Below are positions 5,097 to 12,561 of a DNA stretch of 16,203 nucleotides, piece by piece. The translations under genes were made by a program, and so were the position numbers. Under the pieces are notes generated by a model, which was not told the DNA's origin, searched no databases, and worked only from the letters and a program-made list of their open reading frames with translations. The stretch comes from DATDYQ01 sp035288965 (GTDB taxonomy: Archaea > Nanobdellota > Nanobdellia > SCGC-AAA011-G17 > JAGVZF01): contig DATDYQ010000088.1 in the NCBI GenBank assembly GCA_035288965.1, positions 1-16,203 of the forward strand, in the 5' to 3' direction. Within the stretch, counting starts at the first letter, position 1. Every line of letters starts with the position of its first letter.

Positions 5097-5750
5097 TTAC
5101 CATTTCTTGCTTTGATTAATTACCTTAAAAAATCTTAATGTATCTTTTATAGGGTGCATCTTGCTTCTTTCATCTGCATAAATTGTCGTAATGTTTTCAT
5201 TTCCAATTTTATAACCTTTCTTTGCTGCTTTTATTAAAATTTCACTTTCCAAATCAAAATTACTTGCTTCTAAATTAAGATTTTTTAATATTTCTGAATT
5301 AATAACTCTAAATCCAGATTGTGAATCTTTTATTTCTATATTCGCTCGTTTTGATACTAGATTAGAAGATATAGTATTAGATATTTTTCTTATTATTGGC
5401 ATTTTATTTCTTTTTCTTGTCCCAATAACAATATCATATCCTTCATTCATCTTATTTAATAATAAAGGAATTTCATTTGGATCATGTTGTCCATCTCCAT
5501 CTAAAGTTATTATATTTTCATATCCATTTTTTAGGCAATAATTAAATCCAGTCTTTAATGCTTCACCCTTTCCTTTATTTATCTCATGATTAACAATTTT
5601 TGCCTTAGTTTTTTTAACTTCATTTACAGTATTATCTATACTTCCATCATTTACAATTAAAACATCAGGAACATGTTTTAGAGTTTTTTCTATAATTTCT
5701 TTTATATGTTTCTCTTCGTTATATGCGCAGATTAGAGCTATAGTTTTCAT
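5097..5750 (-). CDS. GT2-family glycosyltransferase, dolichyl-phosphate-sugar synthase type
   Basis: A 217-residue GT-A-fold enzyme. ALICAYNEE (5-13) and VNDGSIDNT (33-41) form the nucleotide-sugar site, and LDGDGQHDP (83-91) holds the DxD-type metal motif. VIGTRKRNKMPIIRKISN and DSQSGFRV (about 154-161) are typical of dolichyl-phosphate mannose or glucose synthases. There is no C-terminal membrane domain, so it is a soluble or peripheral enzyme of the short DPM type. The likely reaction is transfer of a sugar from a nucleotide sugar to a polyprenyl phosphate at the membrane. The neighbouring dolichol-kinase-like gene supports this. The sugar is not readable from the sequence. Confidence 0.87.
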   Translation of the reverse strand: MKTIALICAYNEEKHIKEIIEKTLKHVPDVLIVNDGSIDNTVNEVKKTKAKIVNHEINKGKGEALKTGFNYCLKNGYENIITLDGDGQHDPNEIPLLLNKMNEGYDIVIGTRKRNKMPIIRKISNTISSNLVSKRANIEIKDSQSGFRVINSEILKNLNLEASNFDLESEILIKAAKKGYKIGNENITTIYADERSKMHPIKDTLRFFKVINQSKKW

Positions 5751-5770
5751 AATGATTATATAGAAAATAG

Positions 5771-5780
5771 GTATTTAAAG
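5771..5780 (-). promoter_or_regulatory. TATA box of the glycosyltransferase gene
   Basis: CTTTAAATAC on the minus strand is centred 26 bases before the ATG at 5750, implying a leaderless mRNA. Confidence 0.5.
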
Positions 5781-5784
5781 CTAT

Positions 5785-6870
5785 TTACTCTAAAAATTCT
5801 TTGTTCTTTATCTTCTCAGGCAAATACTTTTCAGAAATAAAACTAATCCCCCTAGCACTTAAAGCTTGTATTTCTACTTTTCCATTAAATTCTTTCATCA
5901 TTTTAAACTGTCTAAGCCAATCTTTATTATCTTTAAACCAATCATATTCAGAGACCTGTTTTATCCTTGCCATATCCTGATCTGTTAATTTAATTAAATG
6001 TCTTTTGAGATCATATTTGATAACATCATCTCCAGTAATTCCAACATATTTAACATTTGGAATTGTCAATCTATCTGAAGTATGCGCCAATGCAATAGAT
6101 CCATAACGAATGACTGAATAAATATATGCCCCATAAATATCATAGTCACAGAGGACGTAAATTGGTAATTTGGCTTCTTCAGATAAACGTTGCAATAATC
6201 TTCTTATTCCACGAGTAGTTTGGCCTTGCGAAGTCACTAAAATAGCCTTATTTTTTTGCCAGAACTTATCTTCATTTAATCTTTCAAATATTGCAGCTTT
6301 TTCCATGTAAAGAACATATTCAGCATCTACCTTGTTAAATTTTATCTCGTCAACAATAGATGGGACAGAATAACCACCCCTACCCAATTTTGCACAATTG
6401 ATAACATCCCCACTATCTTCTAATATAATGCTTCCAACCATACTTCCCATTTTATTTGCAGAAACATGTAATTCTTCCCTGCTTAAGCCACTAATAACTT
6501 CTAAATCTTCGATAGCTTTATCTGATTCTACCTGATCGTCAACTATATTAACATTAGTTCCTGGAATAGTTCTCTTAGCCATATAGAAAACTCCTCTCAA
6601 ATGCTCATGTTTCCCAGATTCTAACAACTCTTTTTTGATTATAGAAGCAACTTCAACAGTTTGCAAAAACTTTTTAGCATGAGCCACATTAAAAAAACTT
6701 CTTGTAGCTTGTTTATCTCCTAATTTTAATGTTCTTGATTTTTTATCATAAACAATATTGCTTAAATTTCTTAAAGTGAAGTTTATTTCTGGATTTTTAC
6801 CTTTCTCAACCTGGCTAACTATCTTCTTTCCTAATAATTTTAGTTCTTCTTCACTTTTTTTCTTTGTCAT
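5785..6870 (-). CDS. top6A: DNA topoisomerase VI subunit A (Spo11-like)
   Basis: A 361-residue catalytic subunit of type IIB topoisomerase, which makes transient double-strand breaks for decatenation and relaxation. The winged-helix CAP domain carries LRGVFYMAK, where Y96 aligns with the catalytic tyrosine. The Toprim domain supplies the metal-binding acidic residues: YMEKAAIFERL (glutamate) and CDYDIYGAYIY (DxD). Length is usual for archaeal Topo VI A. Its ATG lies inside the end of the B-subunit gene (20-base overlap), the standard archaeal B-A order, so the two are translationally coupled. A GGGGTT stretch just before the ATG is a weak ribosome-binding candidate. Related to eukaryotic Spo11, but the adjacent B subunit makes Topo VI certain. 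Confidence 0.96.
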   Translation of the reverse strand: MTKKKSEEELKLLGKKIVSQVEKGKNPEINFTLRNLSNIVYDKKSRTLKLGDKQATRSFFNVAHAKKFLQTVEVASIIKKELLESGKHEHLRGVFYMAKRTIPGTNVNIVDDQVESDKAIEDLEVISGLSREELHVSANKMGSMVGSIILEDSGDVINCAKLGRGGYSVPSIVDEIKFNKVDAEYVLYMEKAAIFERLNEDKFWQKNKAILVTSQGQTTRGIRRLLQRLSEEAKLPIYVLCDYDIYGAYIYSVIRYGSIALAHTSDRLTIPNVKYVGITGDDVIKYDLKRHLIKLTDQDMARIKQVSEYDWFKDNKDWLRQFKMMKEFNGKVEIQALSARGISFISEKYLPEKIKNKEFLE

Positions 6871-8440
6871 TTACAACCCCGTTTTCTTCTAATAAAGAAG
6901 ACATACTTTTCTTTAATATTTTCTTTAAATTTTCTTCAATAACTGTTTTTTTCTCATCTGAAAGAGTAGCTAATGAACTTGCTAACTCAGGGATATACTT
7001 TTCAAATAATCCTATTCTTTCTTTTTGCTCAGCATTTTTTACATTATGTCTGATATAAGTTGCTAATTTTCTTCCACATTCTTGCAATACCAATTTAATT
7101 TCTTTTATTATATCATCATAATGAGCAATAGCTTCTTTTGCTTCTGATGTAAATGGCACCCATACTGATGCAATATGAACAATAATTACAGCCGGCCCAG
7201 CAGGCAAATTATTTCCAGATTGTTGTAATCCATAAGGTTTCCAATTATTATCTGTAACAGCTTCTGTAATTGCACAAGCTCCTTGTTGATAAAGTAAAGG
7301 GACTCTATTAGCAAACCTCATCAATCTAACTTGTCCCTCTTTATCTAATTCCCCACCATAAGCTATTGCAGCTTCAACTTGGAATGGAAAACCCCTATAA
7401 ACTGTAGGTGGTCTTGTAATTGCAACATAAAAATCAGCTTGAATTTCTTTTCTCAATCCTTTTTCTAATATATTATTTGTTATTGGACTTAAACAATCAG
7501 TTGGAGGAGCAATAACTTTAGCTGCCTGCAATGCTTTAAACAAAGCTTCGGCTTCTTGCTGGGCTATTTTTGCAGGTCTTGCCTTTTCATACAAATTGGC
7601 TTGCTGACAAATTCCTTTTGCTGTTCCACTTCCAATTCTTGAAAAATCATTTTGTAAAAAAGATTTTAATGTTGTTGAAGTTGTATCATGCAACATTTTT
7701 ATTAAAGTTCCAAGTTCAATTCCATGAGGATGAGGTTTTATTGCTTTACTTTCTATTGGTAATTGATTTGTCCCTCGTAAATATTCTACTTTTTCTTTCT
7801 CAGGATTAAAATAAATTAATGTAGCATGCGGATTTGCGATAGCTGTTTGCTTTACATATTCGTCAACAGATTGTTTTCCTTTCAAATATTTAGCTTCCAA
7901 TTCTATTTCTATTTTAGTTCCATGATCTTTTTCCCATTCAACTTCTAACTCTTTTGCTATTACAGGTTCATTTCTTTTAGTATCTATATTTAATTCATAA
8001 TAATGAGATGGTTTTTTAGGAGATATTCTAGAAGTAATCCTAGTTGGCTTTCCAGTTGTTAATTGAGAATATAAAACAGCTGCACTAATTCCAATTCCTT
8101 GCTGACCTCTATTCTGCTTTAACGTATGAAACTTGCTTCCATATAATAATTTGGCAAAAATATTTGGAATTTGTTCTTTAACAATCCCAGGACCATTATC
8201 TTCTATCGTAACTTTAAATCTCGTTTCTGATAATTGTTCAATTGCTAATTTAATTTCTGGTAAAACTTTCATATCAGCTGTTGCATCTAAAGCATTATCT
8301 ACAGCTTCTTTAACAGTCATTAACAAAGCTCTAGCAGGATTATCAAATCCAAGCAAATGCCTATTTCTTGTAAAGAACTCAGAAATAGAAATCTCCCTTT
8401 GTCCCTTTGCTAATTGTTCTGCTATAGGTTGATCTGGCAT
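6851..8440 (-). CDS. top6B: DNA topoisomerase VI subunit B (ATPase)
   Basis: A 529-residue GHKL-type ATPase subunit. The N box is KEAVDNALDA (44-53; E45, N49), the G1 box is DNGPGI (81-86), and the glycine-rich lid is RGQQGIGISAA (111-121). An H2TH-like region follows around 265-320, then a transducer domain containing VPFTSEAKEAIA, whose K435 fits the ATP-sensing switch lysine. ATP binding dimerises the subunit and drives DNA strand passage through the A2B2 enzyme. The first gene of the B-A pair, it has a TATA box at 8461-8471 and no leader. The last part (about 480-529) is charged and helical, ending near KEKK where the A subunit gene begins. Confidence 0.96.
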   Translation of the reverse strand: MPDQPIAEQLAKGQREISISEFFTRNRHLLGFDNPARALLMTVKEAVDNALDATADMKVLPEIKLAIEQLSETRFKVTIEDNGPGIVKEQIPNIFAKLLYGSKFHTLKQNRGQQGIGISAAVLYSQLTTGKPTRITSRISPKKPSHYYELNIDTKRNEPVIAKELEVEWEKDHGTKIEIELEAKYLKGKQSVDEYVKQTAIANPHATLIYFNPEKEKVEYLRGTNQLPIESKAIKPHPHGIELGTLIKMLHDTTSTTLKSFLQNDFSRIGSGTAKGICQQANLYEKARPAKIAQQEAEALFKALQAAKVIAPPTDCLSPITNNILEKGLRKEIQADFYVAITRPPTVYRGFPFQVEAAIAYGGELDKEGQVRLMRFANRVPLLYQQGACAITEAVTDNNWKPYGLQQSGNNLPAGPAVIIVHIASVWVPFTSEAKEAIAHYDDIIKEIKLVLQECGRKLATYIRHNVKNAEQKERIGLFEKYIPELASSLATLSDEKKTVIEENLKKILKKSMSSLLEENGVVNDKEKK

Positions 8441-8460
8441 AAAATGAACTCAAAAATAAT

Positions 8461-8471
8461 GGTATATAAAG
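8461..8471 (-). promoter_or_regulatory. TATA box of the topoisomerase VI operon
   Basis: CTTTATATACC on the minus strand is centred 26 bases before the top6B ATG at 8440. It begins five bases after the stop codon of the small gene upstream, so the two have separate promoters. Confidence 0.6.
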
Positions 8472-8475
8472 TTTT

Positions 8476-8640
8476 TTATAATATTTTAGTATTAATTTCT
8501 CGCTTTTTTGCTCTTTTTAACCTAAATCTATCAAAACTATTTTTAACAAATCTATAATCTTTTGCTATATGTTTAACTAAAGCTTCTATAAATTTTACAA
8601 TTAAATTTGGAATAAATTGAATTATTTGATCTATTATCAT
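8476..8640 (-). CDS. Small basic protein, 54 residues, unknown
   Basis: An ATG at 8640 opens a 54-codon frame ending TAA at 8478-8476. It starts MIIDQIIQFIPNLIV and ends LKRAKKREINTKIL. The N-terminal 25 residues could form an amphipathic or membrane-associating helix and the C-terminal half is strongly basic. TTTATAAAT (8671-8661 region, inside the end of the upstream gene) is centred 26 bases before the ATG, exactly the leaderless spacing of the other genes here. Support is the promoter, the fit between two genes and the biased composition. No family is recognised. It could be a DNA- or membrane-binding peptide, or a chance frame. Confidence 0.5.
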   Translation of the reverse strand: MIIDQIIQFIPNLIVKFIEALVKHIAKDYRFVKNSFDRFRLKRAKKREINTKIL

Positions 8641-8655
8641 GTAAATATTTTAGAA

Positions 8656-9153
8656 TTAATGATTTATAAATCTGCTTATAAGGGAATTAACCTCCTTAGA
8701 TACATAATCGAAATCATTTTCTGCTAATTTATCGGGCTTTTTACCCTTTAGATTTGGATTAAATGAAGGGGGAGTATTTATCGGGATTAATCCTTTAGCA
8801 ACGATCTTTTTCTTTAACAGAGATTTCTTTTCTATTGTTTCTTCCAATGCTTTAACTAGATCATCCAATGTTTCAAATGAGTATAACATACTTTTAAAAG
8901 TTCCTGAGAATACAACTTGATTTCCACAACCATCATTAATTAACGCACAATACATCAGCTTTCCATCTTCATAAAAACCAAAGCTAATTTCAGGAACAAA
9001 GTTAGCATCTATAACAATTGGTTTATTTCTTGTTTCTCTGTAAAAATGTTCTTCTCTCTGTTGTTCATATAAGTGATTTACATTAGAAACATCTTTTAAT
9101 TCATAAGAATGTTCCCCATCTTCTTTTGGAAAACCCCGTTTAAAATATGCCAT
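8656..9153 (-). CDS. Unknown 165-residue soluble protein
   Basis: Not recognised. The protein has no signal peptide or membrane segment. The N-terminal 40 residues are charged. A central region (about 46-90) alternates short strands (PIVIDANFVPEISFGFYEDGKLMYCALINDG), suggesting a small beta fold. A helix follows (FETLDDLVKALEETIEKKSLLKKKI), then a proline-rich linker and a C-terminal helix. It is transcribed divergently from lemA. The promoter is weak: a T-rich stretch about 27 bases upstream (9175-9185). Its tail holds the TATA box for the small gene at 8640. Confidence 0.7.
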   Translation of the reverse strand: MAYFKRGFPKEDGEHSYELKDVSNVNHLYEQQREEHFYRETRNKPIVIDANFVPEISFGFYEDGKLMYCALINDGCGNQVVFSGTFKSMLYSFETLDDLVKALEETIEKKSLLKKKIVAKGLIPINTPPSFNPNLKGKKPDKLAENDFDYVSKEVNSLISRFINH

Positions 9154-9210
9154 AGATATAGAAATAAAGAAAACAATAAAAACCTTATCTTTTTAAATTC
9201 TCAATCAAAA

Positions 9211-9220
9211 GCTTTAAAAA
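9211..9220 (+). promoter_or_regulatory. TATA box of lemA
   Basis: GCTTTAAAAA is centred 26 bases before the ATG at 9242, implying a leaderless transcript. Confidence 0.5.
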
Positions 9221-9241
9221 TCTTTACTTCATAGTATTATT

Positions 9242-9799
9242 ATGGTAAATGTGATATTATGGGTTGTAATAGCAATCATAGTAATTATTTTATTATGGTT
9301 AATGATAGCTTATAATTTATTAGTTACATTTAGAAATAGAATAGAAAATGCATGGAGTCAGATAGATGTTCAACTTAAGAGAAGAACAGACTTAATTCCG
9401 AATTTAGTTGAAACAGTTAAAGGTTATGCTAAGCATGAAAAATCAACATTTGAAATGGTTACAAAAGCAAGAACTTTAATGTTATCTGGGAATATCAAAG
9501 ATAAAGCTAAAGGAGATAACATGTTTACATCTGCATTAAAAAGTATTTTCGCTGTTGCAGAAGCTTATCCTAAATTACAAGCCTCTGATAATTTCAAAAT
9601 GCTTCAAGAAGAATTATCTGGAACAGAAAGTAAAATTGCATATGCAAGACAGGCATATAATGACAATGTTCTTAACTTAAATACAGCAATTCAAAGATTT
9701 CCAACTAATATAATTTCTGGAATGTTTGGATTCATATCTAAAGAATACTTTAAAGTTGAAGAAGCTGATAAAAAACCAGTTAAAGTAAAGTTTGAATAG
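9242..9799 (+). CDS. lemA: LemA family protein
   Basis: A 185-residue protein with an N-terminal membrane segment (about 4-26) followed by the conserved LemA start YNLLVTFRNRIENAWSQIDV and RRTDLIPNLVETVKGYAKHE. Helices follow, with FTSALKSIFAVAEAYPKLQA and a conserved ELSGTESKIAYARQAYND (about 127-144) and an IISGMFGF tail. The fold is an alpha-helical bundle anchored in the membrane; which face it sits on is not shown. Its biochemical role is not settled, but in many bacteria lemA is next to htpX. Here htpX lies about 1.9 kb downstream on the same strand, with three genes between the pair. A small unknown gene follows eight bases after the stop, probably co-transcribed. Confidence 0.93.
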   Translation: MVNVILWVVIAIIVIILLWLMIAYNLLVTFRNRIENAWSQIDVQLKRRTDLIPNLVETVKGYAKHEKSTFEMVTKARTLMLSGNIKDKAKGDNMFTSALKSIFAVAEAYPKLQASDNFKMLQEELSGTESKIAYARQAYNDNVLNLNTAIQRFPTNIISGMFGFISKEYFKVEEADKKPVKVKFE

Positions 9800-9807
9800 A
9801 GAAGAAA

Positions 9808-10134
9808 ATGCAAAAAGAAGATATTAGTTTAAGATTAACCGGTAGATATGTATCTGTATTCACAAAATTGAATGGTGTAGAAGAACTTCTAGAACGTAAA
9901 GGTATAGTAACATTTATTGTACCAAGAAGTTATCTTACTCTCAGGGATGATAATGGAATTGCCGGACATATTATTTTTTGCGGAATTTGGGAAGGAATTT
10001 ATAAAATTAATGATAGGGATGGTAGAAGTTTATATAAAAATGATGAAGTTATTGAAGTTTATAAAACGGGATTAATTAAAGAAGAAGAAGAAAGAGATGC
10101 CCTTAGTCAAAAAGGAAGATTTTCTAGAGGTTAA
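9808..10134 (+). CDS. Unknown 108-residue protein downstream of lemA
   Basis: Not recognised. It is a soluble protein with a likely small beta-rich fold (residues 8-80: SLRLTGRYVSVFTKLNG, then KGIVTFIVPRSYLTLRDD) and a charged C-terminal tail rich in Glu and Lys (EEEERDALSQKGRFSRG). It begins eight bases after lemA ends, with only a weak purine-rich AGAAGAA before its ATG, so it is probably the second gene of a lemA operon. Its stop overlaps the convergent transporter's stop by four bases. No function is assigned. Confidence 0.65.
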   Translation: MQKEDISLRLTGRYVSVFTKLNGVEELLERKGIVTFIVPRSYLTLRDDNGIAGHIIFCGIWEGIYKINDRDGRSLYKNDEVIEVYKTGLIKEEEERDALSQKGRFSRG

Positions 10135-10994
10135 GAATATTTTAATGCTAATGCTATTGCGCTTATAATTGATATTATTAATCCAAATTTTTGATGTTTC
10201 ATCAATCTTTCCTTATTAATAATTAATCCTAAAAGAACAGCTAAAACTATATAACTCTCAGATATGGCAACCACAATGCCAATTGGTGCGAATAATGCTG
10301 CAAAAGCATAAAATATCCAAGCACCATTATCAAATATATTCAAACTTAAAACTAATCTTTTATTCTTTTTAACATCTAATACTAATTTTTTAATCTTCTT
10401 ATTTAAGACTAAATAAACAAAACAAATAACTGCTAAAAATATACTAACAAACCAATTTATAATCAAAGGATTTGTAATTCTAGATCCCAAACCAAAAAAG
10501 AAATTAGCACTTCCCATGAAAATGGATCCAATAATAGCTAAGATTACTCCTTTTTCTAACCACCTTCTTTTTGTAAAATGATCTTTTAAAGATACTAAAA
10601 TTAATCCAATAACTAAAATTGCTATCAAAATTAATCCCGTAGAATCAATAACTTCATTAATAATAAAAAAAGCAAGCAAAATAGAAATAGGAACTTCTAT
10701 GACAAATATTGGTTCTATTATGGCTAATTTTCCTTTCTTTAAACCTTCAAAATTAAATAAGGCAGCAAACAATATACAAGATGAAGCAATTAAAAGTACT
10801 AAAATCTCTTTCTTTGATAAAATTGCTAAATCTCTATAAATAAATGGAAATAAAACAATAGTAGCAAAAGAACTTATAATAAAAAGTGTTTCCCAACTTC
10901 CAAATTTTCTAGTTGATCTCTGAATAAAAAAATCTCCGAATCCCCAACAGATTAAAGCACCAAAAGCTAATAATATTCCTAACTCAATCCCCAT
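10131..10994 (-). CDS. DMT/EamA-family membrane transporter
   Basis: A 287-residue protein with about ten hydrophobic segments arranged as two five-helix repeats, the layout of the drug/metabolite transporter (EamA) superfamily. The first repeat has GALICWGFGDFFIQRSTRKFG and FEGLKKGKLAIIEPIFVIEVPISILLAFFIINE. The second begins near residue 145 (LEKGVILAIIGSIFMGSANFF) and contains FAPIGIVVAISESYIVLAVLLGLIINKERL. Substrate is not predictable; members move amino acids, nucleotide sugars, metabolites or drugs. It lies convergent to the lemA operon and divergent from the gene at 11069. Confidence 0.85.
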   Translation of the reverse strand: MGIELGILLAFGALICWGFGDFFIQRSTRKFGSWETLFIISSFATIVLFPFIYRDLAILSKKEILVLLIASSCILFAALFNFEGLKKGKLAIIEPIFVIEVPISILLAFFIINEVIDSTGLILIAILVIGLILVSLKDHFTKRRWLEKGVILAIIGSIFMGSANFFFGLGSRITNPLIINWFVSIFLAVICFVYLVLNKKIKKLVLDVKKNKRLVLSLNIFDNGAWIFYAFAALFAPIGIVVAISESYIVLAVLLGLIINKERLMKHQKFGLIISIISAIALALKYS

Positions 10995-11015
10995 AATGAT
11001 AAATAGATCTGAATA

Positions 11016-11024
11016 AATATAAAT
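11016..11024 (-). promoter_or_regulatory. TATA box of the DMT transporter gene
   Basis: ATTTATATT on the minus strand is centred 26 bases before the ATG at 10994. It lies back to back with the box of the divergent gene. Confidence 0.5.
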
Positions 11025-11038
11025 CTTTCTAACACAAC

Positions 11039-11047
11039 ATTTTTATA
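11039..11047 (+). promoter_or_regulatory. TATA-like box of the gene at 11069
   Basis: A TTTTTATAC sequence is centred about 25-26 bases before the ATG at 11069, again suggesting no leader. Confidence 0.45.
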
Positions 11048-11068
11048 CTTCTAATTTCTTTTAATATT

Positions 11069-11632
11069 ATGAGTATTAAGCAAACAGCTTTAATCGTAGG
11101 AATTGCAGTATTATTTGCTGCTTTTATTTATTTCACCATAGATGCATTTTATCCAGAACCAAAATATGAAGATTTCTGTAAAAACTCTCCTTATCCTTAT
11201 GGTGTAGAAAAACCATTTCCCAAAATTGTAAATGATAGCTGTTCAGATTATTATTCCAGTCCAGAAGCTCAACAATGTCAAATAGATAAAGGACAACCAG
11301 TACCAAAACAAGATGCTAGAGGTTGTTTAGTTTATGATAAATGTGATTATTGTAATAGAGATCTTACGAAAGCTCAAGAGCCTTATAACAGAAATGTTTT
11401 CATTATAATGGCAGTTATAGGAATATTAGCAATAATCTTTGGATTGTATTGGAATGTTGATTTCTTATCAGGAGGAGCTTTATTTGGAGGTATTCTTACA
11501 TTATTAATCGGTACAATAAGATATTTCGGAAATGCTAACAAAATCTTGAGAGTAATCATCTTACTAGCTGAAATTTTAATCTTAATCTTTATAGGATATA
11601 AGAAAGTAGCTGATAGAAAAAAGAAACAATAA
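11069..11632 (+). CDS. Four-TM protein with a six-cysteine external loop, unknown
   Basis: A 187-residue protein. A first membrane helix (6-26) is followed by an 80-residue polar loop with six cysteines (37, 58, 70, 86, 92, 95), including KCDYC, and Pro/Tyr-rich stretches (YPEPKYEDFC, SPYPYGVEKPFP). Three more hydrophobic segments follow (about 109-128, 132-151, 158-177) and a basic cytoplasmic tail. The even cysteine number in a likely extracytoplasmic loop suggests disulfide bonds or metal binding. It sits 21 bases before htpX on the same strand, so a link to membrane quality control is possible. No family is recognised. Confidence 0.75.
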   Translation: MSIKQTALIVGIAVLFAAFIYFTIDAFYPEPKYEDFCKNSPYPYGVEKPFPKIVNDSCSDYYSSPEAQQCQIDKGQPVPKQDARGCLVYDKCDYCNRDLTKAQEPYNRNVFIIMAVIGILAIIFGLYWNVDFLSGGALFGGILTLLIGTIRYFGNANKILRVIILLAEILILIFIGYKKVADRKKKQ

Positions 11633-11653
11633 CTTTAAAAGTTTAATTCTTAT

Positions 11654-12559
11654 ATGATAATCATGACATTTTATGAAGAAATCAGCGCAAACAAAACAAA
11701 ATCTGTAGTTTTAATTATAATCTTCTTTATCTTAGTTATGGCTTTAGGTTATTTTTTCGGATTTTTCTTTGCAACCCCTATTTTCGGTTTAATTATCGCT
11801 TTTATTATAATGGTAATCATGGTATTGGTTGGATATTATTCAGGAGATTCTATTATTCTTAGTATGCATAAAGCTAAAGAAATAAAAAAAGAAGATGATC
11901 CTTATCTTTGGAATACAGTTGAAGGATTAAGTATAGCAGCCCAAATTCCCATGCCCAAAGTTTACATTATAGAAGAAGATAGTCCAAATGCATTTGCAAC
12001 AGGTCGTGATCCTCAACATTCATCCATTACTGTAACATCTGGATTAAGAAAAATAATGAACAGACAAGAATTAGAAGGAGTTCTTTCTCATGAGATGAGT
12101 CATATTAAAAATTTTGATATAAGATATATGATGTTAATAACAATTTTAGTAGGAGTTATAGCTTTATTATCTGATTTCATGTTACGTTCATTTTTGTGGG
12201 GAGGAGCAAGAAGTGGAGATAGAAAACAAGGTGGAGTTTTAGTCTTAGTCTTCATTGCAATTGGAATAATATTAGCAATACTTGCTCCAATCATTGCCCA
12301 AATTTTAAGATTTGCAGCTTCAAGACAAAGAGAATATCTAGCAGATGCTTCAGGAACACAATTAACAAGAAATCCCCAAGGTTTAGCTAATGCATTAAAA
12401 AAGATAAGGGATGCTAAAGATAAAGTTGTTGATACAGCAAACAAAGGAACAGCCCATTTATTTATAGAAAATCCATTACGTGGATTAAAGGGTGTTAATA
12501 ATTTATTTTCTACACACCCCGATATTAATGATAGAATTAAAAGATTAGAAAAAATGTAA
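11654..12559 (+). CDS. htpX: HtpX-like M48 membrane metalloprotease
   Basis: A 301-residue zinc protease that cleaves misfolded or damaged membrane proteins. Two N-terminal membrane helices (about 17-36 and 38-60) are followed by the conserved YLWNTVEGLSIAAQIPMPKVY, then SPNAFATGRDP, the zinc-binding HEMSH (146-150, catalytic E147) and the third ligand in REYLADASG (E227). Two more hydrophobic stretches (about 158-180, 194-220) and a C-terminal FSTHPDINDRIKRLEKM complete the family pattern and usual length. Starts: the ATG at 11654 gives MIIM; the in-frame ATG at 11663 gives MTFYEEISANKTK, the normal HtpX start. A TTTAAAAG box (11634-11641) is about 26 bases before 11663, so that may be the real start. 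Its stop is two bases from the convergent hflC stop. Confidence 0.95.
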   Translation: MIIMTFYEEISANKTKSVVLIIIFFILVMALGYFFGFFFATPIFGLIIAFIIMVIMVLVGYYSGDSIILSMHKAKEIKKEDDPYLWNTVEGLSIAAQIPMPKVYIIEEDSPNAFATGRDPQHSSITVTSGLRKIMNRQELEGVLSHEMSHIKNFDIRYMMLITILVGVIALLSDFMLRSFLWGGARSGDRKQGGVLVLVFIAIGIILAILAPIIAQILRFAASRQREYLADASGTQLTRNPQGLANALKKIRDAKDKVVDTANKGTAHLFIENPLRGLKGVNNLFSTHPDINDRIKRLEKM

Positions 12560-12561
12560 AT

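Noticed and set aside
10131..10134. Four-base overlap of convergent stops (TTAA) as a regulatory feature.
   Set aside because: Palindromic TTAA naturally supplies both stops; such overlaps are common in compact genomes.
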